Below are positions 25,556 through 36,135 of a DNA stretch of 64,000 nt, piece after piece. The notes under the pieces were generated by a model. It searched no databases. It was not told the DNA's origin and saw nothing but the letters and a program-made list of their open reading frames with translations. The DNA is from Candidatus Nanopelagicales bacterium (GTDB lineage Bacteria; Actinomycetota; Actinomycetes; S36-B12; GCA-2699445): the NCBI GenBank assembly GCA_037045355.1, contig JBAOHO010000013.1, positions 62,001-126,000 of the forward strand, written 5' to 3'. The position numbers and the translations under genes were made by a program. How positions within the stretch are numbered: the stretch's first letter is position 1; every line of letters starts with the position of its first letter.

Positions 25556-26994
25556 ATGACCCCGCCGGCGACCCCAATGGCTGGTCGGCTGGTCAGCGGT
25601 GCAGCGGGGCACGGTTCGGGTTCTGATTCCGACGATCCGCGTTCGATCGTTCGCCGCGAGGTCCTGCGGTTCGCGATCCCGGGACTGATCGGACTGGTCA
25701 TCCTCGCTCTCCTGAGTCTTGTGGTCGCAGTGGCAGTGGCCCGGGAGCAATCCATGCGCGATGCCGCGATGACAGCGCAGTTCTTGGCCCGCTCCGTGGT
25801 GGAGCCTCGCCTGAGTGAGGATCTGATCGCGGGACGACCGGGGGACATCTCCTCGCTCGACGACGCGCTCGCTGTCACGCTCGAGGGCTCCGATGTGCTG
25901 GGATTGAGGGTGTGGACGGCGGATGGCATCGTCGTCTATGCCGATGACCCGCGGATCATCGGCGAGCCGTTCGTCCCGGCGCCGACCTTCGACCCAGGCG
26001 CCGGGGTGGTCGTCGAACCGGCGGATGTGTCCCGACCCGAGAATCGATACCTGGATCCCGAGTCCGCGATCCTCGACGTCAGTGTCCCCGTGAAGGGTGC
26101 CGATGGCGTCACCTATCTGGTCCAGGTCCACCAACTGCAGGACTCGCTGTCCGAAGACGCTCGCCGAATCTGGCTGGCTTTCGCCCCGGTTGTCCTGGGG
26201 TCGCTGCTGCTTCTGGCTGTGGTCCTCGGGCTTCTGGCGGTTCGTATGGCCCGCCGGATCAGCGCCGACCTGCGGGTTCGACAGGATCTACTCCAACGTG
26301 CCGTCGATGCCGGGGACGTCGAGCGGCGTCGGATCGCCGCCCGCCTGCACGACGGGACCGTCCAGGACCTCGCGGGACTTTCGTTCACGCTGGCGGGACT
26401 GTCCGCCCGGGCCCGTGCGGATGGAGCGGCAGACGATGCCGAGCAGCTGGATTCCGCAGCCGGGCAGGCCCGCGACGCGGTGCGAGGTCTGCGCAGCCTC
26501 CTGGTGGACATCTACCCGGCGAACCTGACCCGCACCGGTCTCGCACCGGCATTGGCCGACCAGATTGCGGCTCTACCCAGCGGGATCGAGGCCAGGGCCG
26601 ATGTTGCGGAAATCGCGGACCTCGATCCCGAAGTCCAAGCGGTCGTATATCGCATTGCACGAGAGGCGCTGGCGAACGCAGCCAAACACTCGGGGGCCGA
26701 CCATGTGACCGTGACCCTGTTGCGGGAACGAAATAGCGGCCTGCCTGAAGGGGAAGGGGGCCGGGAGCGAGCGGGGGAGAGCGAGCGGGAGATCGAGCGG
26801 GAGAGCGAGCGGGAGAAGAGGTGGTCCTGACAGTGACAGACGACGGAACGGGGTTCGACCCGGATGCAGTGGAGACGGGGCACATGGGGCTGCGGATCAG
26901 CAGCGACCTGGCAGAGTCGGTCGGTGGCCGGTTGACCGTCGCGGGCGGCCCTGGTACCGGTACGACCGTGACTGTCCGGGTGCCGGTGACATGA
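25556..26994 (+). pseudogene. NarL-type sensor histidine kinase, frame broken in an internal repeat
   Basis: This sensor kinase has TM1 (about 38-62), an extracytoplasmic sensor region and TM2 (IWLAFAPVVLGSLLLLAVVLGLLAV). Its HisKA_3 domain carries the phospho-His in RRIAARLHDGTVQDLAGLSF (near residue 263), and the HATPase N box is EALANAAKHSGADHVTV. Between the N box and the D box (VVLTVTDDGTGFDP) a low-complexity insert has been added. It is encoded by four 12-bp units; the first has two extra Gs, so the upstream frame stops at 26830 while the rest of the HATPase is in another frame up to 26994. Without the two Gs the insert reads ERAG repeats and continues into EEVVLTVTDDG, 478 residues in all. 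The stop overlaps the regulator start (ATGA). Confidence 0.82.
26765..26814 (+). repeat. 12-bp coding repeat, four copies, one with GG insertion
   Basis: Units GAGCGAGCGGGA lie at 26765-26778 (14 bp, GGGGG instead of GGG), 26779-26790, 26791-26802 (one change) and 26803-26814. In the kinase frame they encode ERAG/DRAG. The 14-bp unit causes the frame break. Confidence 0.88.
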
Positions 26995-27623
26995 TCGGCG
27001 TCGTCCTCGTCGATGACCACGAGGTGGTGGTCCAGGGACTCCGCCTCCTGCTCGGTCAGATCGACGACATCGAGGTTCTCGGCTCGGCGAACGATGGGGC
27101 CTCGGGTGTCGAACTGGCGCGTCGGCTGCGGCCCGATGTCGTGCTGATGGACCTGTCGATGCCCGGTACCGATGGCATCGCCGCCACAGCCGCCATCACC
27201 GAGTCCGTGCCCGACACCGCGGTCGTTGTGCTCACAACTTTCTCGGATCGCGAACGGGTACTGGCCAGCCTCGACGCTGGCGCAGTGGGGTACCTGATGA
27301 AGGATGTCTCACCTTCGGTGCTCCAGGACGGTGTGCGCGCGGCGGCAGCGGGGGGCTCGCCCATCGATCCACGGGTGGCCCGGATGCTGGTGGAAGCCCG
27401 GCGTACGCGAGTCGAGTCAGGCACCGCGCACACGCTGACCGCGAAGCAGGTCGAGGTCCTTCGGTTGGTGGCCGCAGGCAAACCCAATCGCCTCGTGGCC
27501 CGCGACCTTGGTATCAGCGAGAAGACCGTCAAGGCTCACCTGACCCAGGTCTACGCAGCCCTCGGCGTCACCGACCGGGTGCAGGCGACGCTGTGGGCCC
27601 ACGAGCACTTGGCGGCTCCGTGA
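26991..27623 (+). CDS. NarL/FixJ-type response regulator
   Basis: This 210-residue regulator is the partner of the preceding kinase. The receiver has VLVDDHE (acidic pair 8-9), phospho-acceptor Asp in VVLMDLSMPG (about 54) and Lys in YLMKDVSP (about 104). The LuxR-type DNA-binding domain is LTAKQVEVLRLVAAGKPNRLVARDLGISEKTVKAHLTQVYAALGV. The ATG overlaps the kinase stop (ATGA), giving translational coupling; if the kinase really ends early at 26830, coupling would be lost. Its 3' end is 6 bp from the convergent DUF2505 gene. Targets are unknown. Confidence 0.92.
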   Translation: MIGVVLVDDHEVVVQGLRLLLGQIDDIEVLGSANDGASGVELARRLRPDVVLMDLSMPGTDGIAATAAITESVPDTAVVVLTTFSDRERVLASLDAGAVGYLMKDVSPSVLQDGVRAAAAGGSPIDPRVARMLVEARRTRVESGTAHTLTAKQVEVLRLVAAGKPNRLVARDLGISEKTVKAHLTQVYAALGVTDRVQATLWAHEHLAAP

Positions 27624-27629
27624 GCAGAC

Positions 27630-28130
27630 TCACCGTTCGCCGTTGAGCCACGCCGTCCCGACGCGCTGTTCTTTGTCCAAGTACTTGACGATCCACTCCT
27701 CGGCGACACCCTCGATCTTGCCTCCCACCAAAGGGACGGTGCACTTCAGTGATCCGACGGTTTGCACCGTGGTGCCCTGCGGGTGTGGATCCAGATTGAC
27801 GTCGCCACTGAAGCCGATGGGGTTGTTGCCGAAGTCCACGACAAAGGTTGCGGTGCGAAGGCCGGCGTCCTGATCCGATGTCCACCGTTGCGTCTCGACG
27901 AGAGTGACAGTCTCGCCGACGAACTTCTTCGCGAACCCGGGCAGTTTGGCCGGTAGCACCCGGCGGCTCACGATGGTGATGAGGGTGTCCTCCTCGAAGA
28001 CATCCGCCGACGCCTCGATCGAACCGCTGGCCAGACACTTGTGTTCGACGAACTCGGGGTCACACAGCATGGCGAACACCTCGTCGGCGTCCGCCTGGTA
28101 CTGCTGGACCCAATCGATCTTCTTGGCCAC
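27630..28130 (-). CDS. DUF2505 family protein (START/SRPBCC-like)
   Basis: This 166-residue protein matches the actinobacterial DUF2505 family, predicted to adopt the SRPBCC ligand-binding fold. Segments IDWVQQYQADADEVFAMLCD, TIVSRRVLPAKLPGFAKKFVG and VPLVGGKIEGVAEEWI are typical. Ligand and role are unknown. The GTG at 28130 is chosen because AGGAGGAG lies 6 nt upstream, the strongest Shine-Dalgarno in this part of the window. It is convergent with the response regulator and divergent from the glutamate dehydrogenase gene. Confidence 0.85.
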   Translation of the reverse strand: MAKKIDWVQQYQADADEVFAMLCDPEFVEHKCLASGSIEASADVFEEDTLITIVSRRVLPAKLPGFAKKFVGETVTLVETQRWTSDQDAGLRTATFVVDFGNNPIGFSGDVNLDPHPQGTTVQTVGSLKCTVPLVGGKIEGVAEEWIVKYLDKEQRVGTAWLNGER

Positions 28131-28263
28131 GCGCACTCCTCCTGAGTCATCCGCCCTGCCTGACAACCCCACCATGCCCTACTCGGCACCCCTGAGGGTG
28201 CCCAGTATCCGACCGCTTGCGCGTCCAGGTTGTGTGCAGGGCGCGACGGTGCGGGTGGGCCGA

Positions 28264-28269
28264 TAGGCT
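28264..28269 (+). promoter_or_regulatory. Candidate -10 element (TAGGCT) for gdh
   Basis: TAGGCT fits the actinobacterial TANNNT -10 pattern and lies 10 bases before the gdh ATG. The same CGATAGGCT string precedes the PLP-lyase gene (42989-42994), and GTAGGCT precedes the c-di-GMP gene (46080-46085). No good -35 is visible here. Confidence 0.4.
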
Positions 28270-28279
28270 GAGAACGATC

Positions 28280-31200
28280 ATGACCACCCACCTGTCAGGC
28301 GACATCGCCGCTCGCCACGAGTCCGAGGATCGGCAGCGCTCGGACATCTTGGCCGAGGCGATCTCGCAGGCGGAGGCCCTCGGCGCCGCAGGAGTTCCCG
28401 GGGTCGCACCCTTGGTGGAGTTGTACTACTCCAACGTCGCCGTCGAGGACCTGCTGGTGCAGGACCCGCTCGACATCCTCGGGCGCCGCGCTCAGCCATC
28501 GGCAACTGGCCACTCATCGCGAGCCCGGGCGTTCCGTGGTGCGGGTGCACACCCCGACCGTGGAGGAGAACGGGTGGAGCAACGGCCACACGTGCGTCGA
28601 GATCGTGACGGACGACATGCCGTTCCTCGTCGACTCGGTGTCCGCGGCCCTGTCCTCCAACGGGCGGGGGATCCATCTGGTCATCCATCCGCAGTTCGAT
28701 GTCCGCCGCGACGACACCGGCAACCTGCTGTCTCTCGGGCGGGTCGACCACGGCGAGGATGACGCCAAGCCACTGGATGCGCTGTCCGAGTCCTGGATCC
28801 ATTTCGACATCGATCGCGAATCCGATCGGGTCGCTCTCGACGAACTCACCGCCATCCTGGAATCGGTGCTCGCCGATGTGCGTGCCTCCGTCGAGGACTG
28901 GCCACCCATGGTGGCGGAGGCCGGCCGGCGCGCCGAGGACATGGCCGAGCATCCGATTCCTGGAGTGCCCGAGCAGGACCAGCAGGAAGCGGTTTCGTTC
29001 CTGCGTTGGCTGGCCGACGGCAACTTCACGTTCCTGGGGCACCGCCGGTATGACCTCGCCGAGACTGAGGACGGCACCGCTTTGGTGGTCACACCCGGCA
29101 GCGGAGCCGGAATCCTCCGTGGTGGTGACGGGTCGGTCCGATTGCTCGGAACCATGCCCGAGGCCGTGCGGGTGCGCGCACTCGAACCCGATCCGTTGAT
29201 CCTCACCAAGGCCAACTCACGATCCACCGTGCATCGCAGCACCTACCTCGACTACGTCGGGGTCAAGGTGTTCGATGAGACACGGCACGGTCATCGGGGA
29301 GGACCGGTTCCTCGGCCTCTACACGGCTGCGGCGTACAACCAGAGCATCCACGACATCCCGGTCCTGCGCGCCAAGGCCGCTCAAGTGCTGGTGATGAGT
29401 GGTTTCGCTGCCGACTCGCACAGCGGCAAGGATCTGCTGCAGTTCTTGGAGACCTACCCGCGCGACGAGTTGTTCCAAGCCATCTGCCGGCGAGTTGCTC
29501 GACACCGCACTCGGGGTTCTGCGGCTTCAGGAACGCCGCCGAACCCGGTTGTTCTGGCGCCGCGACCCATACGAGCGGTTCGTGTCGTGCCTGGTCTACC
29601 TGCCCCGCGACCGTTACAACACGACCGTGCGGCACCGCATGGAAGCCACCCTGTGCAATGCCTTCGATTCCGAGAACATCGAATTCCGTACCCGGGTCAC
29701 CGAGAGTGTCTTGGCCCGACTTCACTTCGTTGTCCGGGTGCGGCCGGGACACGTATCTACCCCATCCCGATCATGCGGTGGTCGAAGCCGAGCTCGCCGC
29801 GGCAGCCCGTTCGTGGGAAGACGTTTTCGCCGACGACCTCCTCGAGGCAGTGGGCGAAGAGGACGCCACCCGGTTGACGGCGAGGTTCGGGCGGTGCCAT
29901 GCCGGAGGCCTACAAGGAGGTCTTCCCCGCACGCACCGGTGTGGCCGACATCCGTCACCTCGACCGGCTCCCGGACGGTGCGACGGAGTTGAACCTCTAC
30001 CGTCCCTATGAGGCGGGGGAGCGCACGCGTCGACTCGAAGATCTACCGATCCGGGGAGTCGGTCTCGCTGTCCCGGATTCTCCCGGTACTGCAACACCTC
30101 GGTGTGGAGGTGACGGACGAACGCCCGTTCAATGTCCCCGACTCGGCAGGCACCCCCTACCGGATCTACGACTTGGGCCTGGTGTTCCCCGAGGGTGACC
30201 TACCGTTCGGGGATTCCCTGAAGGAGCGTTTCGAGGAGGCGTTCCTGGCCACGTGGCGAGGTGCCGCCGAGGTCGACGGCTTCAACGCACTCGTGCTGCG
30301 CGCCGGCCTGAACTGGCGCGAAGCAGCGCTGCTGCGCGCGATGGTCAAGTACATGCGCCAGGCACGGGTGTCGTTCAGCCCGCGCTATGTACAAGCAGTC
30401 CTGCTGGCGCATCCGGAGGTCGTCCGCGACCTGGTCGACCTGTTCCACGAACGGTTCGAGCCGGCGCGCGCCGACGACCGCGAGGCCGCCCAGTCCGTCA
30501 TCCACGATCGGATCCTGGAACGCATCGATGCGGTCGCGTCGCTCGACGTCGATCGGATCCTGCGGTTCCTGCTCACCTTCATCACCACCTGCGTGCGCAC
30601 CAGCTACTACCGTCCAGCCACTGATCCGTTCCAGATCTCGTTCAAGCTGCAGCCGCGTCTCATGGACGAACTCCCCGAACCCCGACCGCGCAACGAGATC
30701 TGGGTCTACTCCCCGGTCGTCGAGGGCGTGCACCTGAGATTCGCGGCGGTGGCCCGCGGGGGGCTGCGCTGGAGCGATCGGCCCGAGGACTTCCGCACCG
30801 AGATCCTGGGTCTGGTCAAGGCGCAAGCGGTCAAGAACACGGTCATCGTGCCGGCCGGCGCCAAGGGCGGTTTCTACGCCAAACAGCTGCCCGACCCCCA
30901 TCGGCGCGAGGAGTTCCAGGCCGCCGGCCGCGCCGCCTACACCCGGTTCATCTCGGGCCTGCTCGATCTCACGGACAACCGGGTGGACGGCATCGTCGCT
31001 CCGCCCGCTGACGTCGTGCGCCACGACGACGATGATCCCTACCTGGTCGTGGCGGCCGACAAAGGCACCGCCACCTTCTCCGACCTCGCCAACTCGATCT
31101 CCGCCGAGTACGGGTTCTGGCTCGGAGACGCTTTCGCGTCCGGTGGGTCTGAAGGTTACGACCACAAGGCGATGGGGATCACGGCGCGCGGCGCGTGGGA

Positions 31201-33166
31201 GTCGGTCAAACGCCACTTCCGGGAGCTCGGGATCGACACCCAGTCCGAGGCTTTCACGGTCGCGGGGATCGGCGACATGAGCGGCGACGTCTTCGGCAAC
31301 GGGATGTTGCTGAGCGAGCACATCAGACTCGTGGCCGCTTTCGACCACCGCCACGTGTTCTTGGATCCGGCCCCGGACGCCGCTTTGTCCTTCACCGAAA
31401 GGCAACGGTTGTTCGCACGGCCCCGGTCGTCGTGGGACGACTACGACCGGGCCTTGATCTCACCGGGTGGCGGCGTGTATCCGCGGTCGGCCAAATCGAT
31501 CACCATCACCGACGAGGTTCGTGAGGCACTCGGGATCGAGACCACCGCTGCTTCGCTGACCCCCAACGAGATGATCCGTGAGATCCTCCGGGCCAAGGTG
31601 CATCTGCTGTGGAACGGCGGGATCGGTACCTACGTCAAGGCGGCCACGGAATCCCAGGCCGAAGTCGGCGACAAGAGCAACGATTCTGTCCGTGTCAACG
31701 GAGGTGACTTGCGCTGCTGGGTGGTCGGCGAGGGAGGCAACCTCGGACTGACACAGCGGGGCCGGATCGAGGCTGCCCGCGCCGGTGTGCAACTCAACAA
31801 CGATGCCGTCGACAACTCCGCAGGTGTCGACACCTCCGACAACGAGGTCAACATCAAGATCCTGCTCGATGACGTGGTGCGGTCCGGAGACCTGACCATG
31901 AAACAGCGCAACGAACTGCTCCACTCGATGACCGACGAGGTCGCCGATCTGGTGCTGGCCCACAACTACGACCAGAACAACACCTTGGGCAATGCCCGGA
32001 TGCAGGCAGTCGGCATGCTGCCCGTGCACACCCGCATGATGCGGGAGTGGACGGCGGCCGGGGAGTTGGACCGTGATCTGGAATTCCTACCCGGCGAGGA
32101 GCAACTGCGGGAACTCGAATCGGATGGCGGCGGACTCACATCCCCGGAGCTGTGTGTCCTCCTCGCGTACTCCAAGATGATCCTGGCCGCTTCCCTGTCG
32201 GATGACGCGTTGGCCGGTGACCCCTACTTCCGGCCGGTACTGGACTCGTACTTCCCGAGTGAACTGGTCGCCAGGTACAGCGATCGGTTGCCCGATCATC
32301 CGTTGGCGCCGGACATCATCAAGACGGTCGTCGTCAACGACCTCGTCAACCGCGGGGGCATCTCGTTCGTGTTCCGGGCCCGGGAGGAAACGGCCGCCGC
32401 ACCATTGGACATCGTCCGTGGGTACACGTTCGCGCGCGATGTCTTCGATCTACCGGACTTGTGGGCTCGCGTGCGCGCCCTCGACAACCAGGTGCCGACC
32501 GAAGCGCAGAGCCGGGTTTACCTCGAGGCTCGTCGACTGCTCGACCGGTCGGCGCGCTGGCTGGTCCAGACCTACAGCTCCGCCGTCGACCTCACCGCTG
32601 AGGTCGCACGATTCGGTCCCGTCGTCGCCGAACTCAGCCCGCAGTTGCCGGGATTGCTGCGGGGTGCCGAGGCCGCCCGCTGGCGCGAGATGAGCGAGGA
32701 ATTCCGCGCGCAAGGGCTGCCCGAGGACATCTGCGACGACACTGCCAGCCTGCTCTATCGGTTCATGTTGCTCGATGTCGTGCGGATCTCCGAGCGCACC
32801 GGTCGCAGCGCGGCCGAGGTGGCGCCGCTGTACTTCTGCGTGTCTGAACGTTACGAAGTGGACAACTTCCTCACCCGGATCTCGGCGTTGGAACGTTCCG
32901 GCCGGTGGCAGGCCCTGGCCCGCCAGGCGCTGCGCAGCGACCTGTACAGCGCGTTGGCGTCTTTGACCGCCCAGATAGTGCGCTCGACCGACTCCGAACT
33001 CGACGCCAAGGAGCGAGTCGACGAATGGGAGGCGGCCAACAGCGCCGAAGTCTCGCGGGTCACCGCCACCGTGCGCGACATCAGCACGATCGATGCGTCC
33101 GATCTGGCTTCGCTCAGTGTCGCGCTGCGGGCGTTGCGCACGTTGGTAGCACAATCCCGGGGCTGA
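28280..33166 (+). CDS. gdh: NAD-specific glutamate dehydrogenase, large type (six frameshifts)
   Basis: This large (about 180 kDa) GDH type catalyses NAD-dependent deamination of glutamate to 2-oxoglutarate. The N-terminal third needs five frame joins before 29900 and one at 30037; the rest (30038-33166) is one open frame. Removing single bases near 28482 (G), 29282 (A), 29485 (T), 29749 (A), 29895 (T) and 30037 (G) restores, for example, DILGAALSHRQLATHREPG, VFDETGTVIGEDRF, LFQAIAGELLDTA, VRPGTYLPHPDH, RFGRAMPEAYKE and RRLKIYRSGES. The result is 1626 residues, a normal length. Catalytic-domain motifs include VVARGGLRWSDRPEDFRTEILGLVKAQ, GAKGGF, KGTATFSDLAN and FGNGMLLSEH. With PruA it would complete proline-to-2-oxoglutarate catabolism. 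Confidence 0.9.
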
Positions 33167-33449
33167 TCGAGCCACCTCACCGCCGAGTCCACCCGACTTC
33201 ACGCCCGAGTTCCAGCCCAGATCCGGGGCGTGTTCCGCGCTCGCCCGAGGGCGTATGACCGTGTGTCGTGACGCCGGTACCCCGGGCACAGGCCAGGTGA
33301 GATTGTGCACGCCCCGCCGGCTTGAGTTTCCACGGATTCCGCACCTACGGTTTTCGAAGCCTGATCGGGGGAAACGGCCGGGCGGCTCACCTGCGGGGGA
33401 GTCGGCAACCGGTACGGGGGAGAAGCAGGTCAGGGGGAATGGGGGGAAG
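33167..33449. other. Spacer between gdh and the Tad operon
   Basis: No gene is seen in these 283 bp. An open frame continues upstream of tadA from 33255, but its translation is Pro/Arg-rich and unlike the family. The 3' end is G-rich, with GGGGGA-type boxes at about 33371, 33411, 33432 and 33441, the last serving as ribosome binding site. The operon promoter probably lies here. Confidence 0.4.
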
Positions 33450-34517
33450 ATGTCGCTGGGTCGACCGACGCTCGTGGCCGAGGCCACCAGTGTTGCCGAA
33501 GGTGGACCTGGCGGCATTCTTCCCGCCATGGCAGCGGCGCTGTCCGACTGGGGTCCGGTGCAGGAGTTGCTCACCGACCCGGCCACCGAAGAGATCTGGT
33601 GGAATGACCCGGCGCGGATCTTCTGCTCGGTCGACGGCGCGGCACGGCTGTCCAACGTCGTGATGACCGAGGACGAGGCGCGGGCGCTGGTGATGAGGGC
33701 GATCACCGCCTGCGGTCGCCGGGTCGACACGTCGCAGCCGTTCGTCGATGCCGAGTTGCCCGACGGCAGCCGACTCCACGTCGTGATCCCGCCCATCACC
33801 CGTCGGTTCTGGGCGGTCAACATCCGCCGCTACATCGTCAGGCCCACCTCGATCGCGGACATGGTGGCGCTCGGGGCACTGCCGGCGGATGCCGCCGCCG
33901 TACTGGCTGGCGCTGTCGCCGCCGGCGCCAACACCGTCATCTCGGGCAGCACTCACACGGGCAAGACGACCATGCTCAATGCCTTGCTCGGGTCCTGCCC
34001 CGGTCGGCGTGTGGTGTCCTGCGAAGAGGTCCGTGAACTGCGGCTGCCGGTCGTCGACTGGGTCGCACTGCAGACCCGCGATCCCGGGATGGAGGGAACC
34101 GGCGGCATCACGCTGCGGGACCTGGTTCGCGAGGCGCTGCGCATGAGGCCGGATCGAGTTGTCGTCGGCGAGGTCCGTGGCTCGGAGGCCCTCGATCTGA
34201 TCCTTGCCATGAACTGCGGGATACCGGCCGCGGTGACCATCCACGCCAACAGTGCCGGCGACGCAGTGGACCGCCTCGTGGGGCTGCCGCTGCTCGCCGG
34301 TCCGAATGTGTCCGCCGACTTCGTCTGTCGATCAGTCGCGCGCTGCCTCGATCTGGTGGTGCACCTCGGTGTCGGGTTGGACGGGCGTCGTGGCGTGCGG
34401 CAGATCGTATCGGTGACACCGGGTGCAGAGGGTCCTGTGGTGGGCCGGTTGTTCGCGGACGACGGCGCCGGGCTGCGTAGGGCGGCGGCCGAGATCCCGG
34501 CGGGGTGGCAAGCATGA
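33450..34517 (+). CDS. tadA: Tad pilus assembly ATPase TadA/CpaF
   Basis: This 355-residue secretion ATPase powers assembly of Flp-type pili. Walker A SGSTHTGKTTMLNALLG is near residue 165. VVSCEEVRELRL (Asp box), LREALRMRPDRVVVGEVRGSEALDLI (Walker B region, one residue of context changed to VREALRM) and AVTIHANSAGDAVDRL (His box) follow in family order. An N-terminal segment (WGPVQELLTDPATEEIWWN) corresponds to the conserved CpaF start. ATG 33450 follows GGGGGGAAG. It is the first gene of a tightly overlapping operon tadA-tadB-tadC (ATGA, GTGA). The localisation ATPase and SAF partners are encoded separately at 16.6-18.3 kb. Confidence 0.93.
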   Translation: MSLGRPTLVAEATSVAEGGPGGILPAMAAALSDWGPVQELLTDPATEEIWWNDPARIFCSVDGAARLSNVVMTEDEARALVMRAITACGRRVDTSQPFVDAELPDGSRLHVVIPPITRRFWAVNIRRYIVRPTSIADMVALGALPADAAAVLAGAVAAGANTVISGSTHTGKTTMLNALLGSCPGRRVVSCEEVRELRLPVVDWVALQTRDPGMEGTGGITLRDLVREALRMRPDRVVVGEVRGSEALDLILAMNCGIPAAVTIHANSAGDAVDRLVGLPLLAGPNVSADFVCRSVARCLDLVVHLGVGLDGRRGVRQIVSVTPGAEGPVVGRLFADDGAGLRRAAAEIPAGWQA

Positions 34518-35296
34518 CGTGGTGGGTCGTCTCCGCGCTCCTGCTCAGCGCAGCGGGGTGTCTGGCAGTGCCGCGCCCAGAACCCGCACGACTGTGGGCA
34601 GGTGCCAGAATCGTGGGCCTCGCCGTGACCGGCGCGCTCGGGGCCGCTCTGATCGTGGATTCCGTGGTGGGGGTGCCGGCAGTCGTGGCGGTCGGTGCGC
34701 TGACCGCGGCCGCCGCACCGTGGCTGCTGGTGCGACACCGACGTCAGGTGGCAACCGCCGAGCAGCGCGCGGCGTGGCCTGACGCGATCGAGGTCATCAG
34801 GGCCGGCGTACGTTCCGGGGCCACCCTCGTCGAGGCGGTGGCGGATGGAGCCGAGCGAGGACCAGAGGTGTTGCGCAGTCGGTTCCGCCGCTTCCGCCAC
34901 AGCATGGTCGCGGGCGCACCTTTCCCGCGGGCGATCGGCATGTTGCGCCGACCAGGTGACGACGTCTCCGATCGGGTGGCGGCGGTCCTGGTGTTGGCAC
35001 ATGAGGTCGGCTCGTGCGATGTCGGCAGAGTCTTGGGGGAGACCGCCGACTTCCTGCGAGCTGACCTGGCCCAGCAGCGCGAGATCGATGCCCGGCGCAG
35101 CTGGAACGTCGCTGCCGCGCGCATGGCCGTGGCCGCTCCGTGGGTGACGGTTGCCGTGCTGTCGATCCAGCCGAGTGGTCGCGCGGCGTACAGCAGCGCC
35201 ACAGGCACCGTCCTGCTCGCGATCGTGGCTGCTGCCACTTCGGTCGCCTACTGGCTCATGACCAGGATCGGTCACTCCGGAACGGGCCAGTCGTGA
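34514..35296 (+). CDS. tadB: Tad pilus inner-membrane platform protein TadB
   Basis: This 260-residue type II secretion F-domain protein has helices at the N-terminus (VVSALLLSAAGCLAV; GLAVTGALGAALIV; VPAVVAVGALTAAAAPWLLV) and C-terminus (MAVAAPWVTVAVLSI; VLLAIVAAATSVAYWL). The cytoplasmic T2SSF core has WPDAIEVIRAGVRSGATLVEAV. With TadC it forms the membrane platform on which TadA works. The ATG overlaps the tadA stop (ATGA), and its own stop overlaps the tadC GTG (GTGA). Confidence 0.88.
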   Translation: MTWWVVSALLLSAAGCLAVPRPEPARLWAGARIVGLAVTGALGAALIVDSVVGVPAVVAVGALTAAAAPWLLVRHRRQVATAEQRAAWPDAIEVIRAGVRSGATLVEAVADGAERGPEVLRSRFRRFRHSMVAGAPFPRAIGMLRRPGDDVSDRVAAVLVLAHEVGSCDVGRVLGETADFLRADLAQQREIDARRSWNVAAARMAVAAPWVTVAVLSIQPSGRAAYSSATGTVLLAIVAAATSVAYWLMTRIGHSGTGQS

Positions 35297-36135
35297 ACCT
35301 CGCGGCCGCCGCCGTCACGGCTGGGACTTTGGCGGGGATCTCTTTCATGGTGTCGGGCGCGCGCCTGTTGCGTCCGGATCCGCTGCGCCGAGCCATGTCG
35401 TGGGACGCGGCCCACGCGAACGGTGAGCTGAGCCCGTTGGATCGCACATTGGCCGTGTGGAACGACTGGATGGGTGTTGGGCGTCAACAGTCCTGTCTTG
35501 TCGTACTGGAGCGTCCGGCCACCTGGCACCGGATGGGACAGATCCGGGCCATGATCGTCGCGCTCGCGGGGTCATCGTTCCTCGCGCTCGCGGGGATCGC
35601 TCCGATCGGCGCCTTGTTGGCGACGGTGGTCGGCGTCGCGACGGCCCTGCTCGTGACGGAGAAGGCCCTGCACCGGGCGGCCCGACGCAGACGCGCTGTC
35701 CTGGCGGATCAGGTGCTGCTTCTCGCCGAGTTCCTCGCCCTGTGCTTGACGGCCGGTGTCACTGCGGCCGAAGCGCTGCAGCGCAGCGCCTCCCGCACGC
35801 CGCAGCCGTTGTCCGGTTGGATCGACATCGTGGTCCGGCAGGTGCGCGCGGGTCGGCCTCTCGACGAGGGGTTGACCGAGGTGGCTCGGATCCTGCAACT
35901 GCCCGAGTTCGACCGGCTGGCGGATTCGATTCGGACAGCCGCGGAGCGCGGGGTTCCGGTTGCGGCCGTGGTGAGTCAACAGGTTCGAGACGAACGCGGC
36001 CGACGGCGGGCGGCTGATCTCGAGCGGGCTGGTCGGGCCGACATGGCCATGCTGGTGCCGGTGGTCATGTTGATACTGCCCGCAGTTGTGGTGGTGGCGG
36101 TCTACCCGGGTTTCGTGACGCTGCTGTCCATGTAG
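35293..36135 (+). CDS. tadC: Tad pilus inner-membrane platform protein TadC
   Basis: This 280-residue second T2SSF protein has N-terminal helices (VNLAAAAVTAGTLAGISFMV; MIVALAGSSFLALAGIAPIGALLATVVGVATALLV, quoted in part) and a core with LLLAEFLALCLTAGVTAAEAL and RAGRPLDEGLTEVARILQLPEFDRLADSIRTA. It ends with a final helix (AMLVPVVMLILPAVVVVAVYPG). GTG 35293 overlaps the tadB stop. The TAG stop lies inside the first unit of a 9-bp repeat array, and 176 nt of repeats separate it from the small pilin-like gene. Confidence 0.87.
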   Translation: MNLAAAAVTAGTLAGISFMVSGARLLRPDPLRRAMSWDAAHANGELSPLDRTLAVWNDWMGVGRQQSCLVVLERPATWHRMGQIRAMIVALAGSSFLALAGIAPIGALLATVVGVATALLVTEKALHRAARRRRAVLADQVLLLAEFLALCLTAGVTAAEALQRSASRTPQPLSGWIDIVVRQVRAGRPLDEGLTEVARILQLPEFDRLADSIRTAAERGVPVAAVVSQQVRDERGRRRAADLERAGRADMAMLVPVVMLILPAVVVVAVYPGFVTLLSM

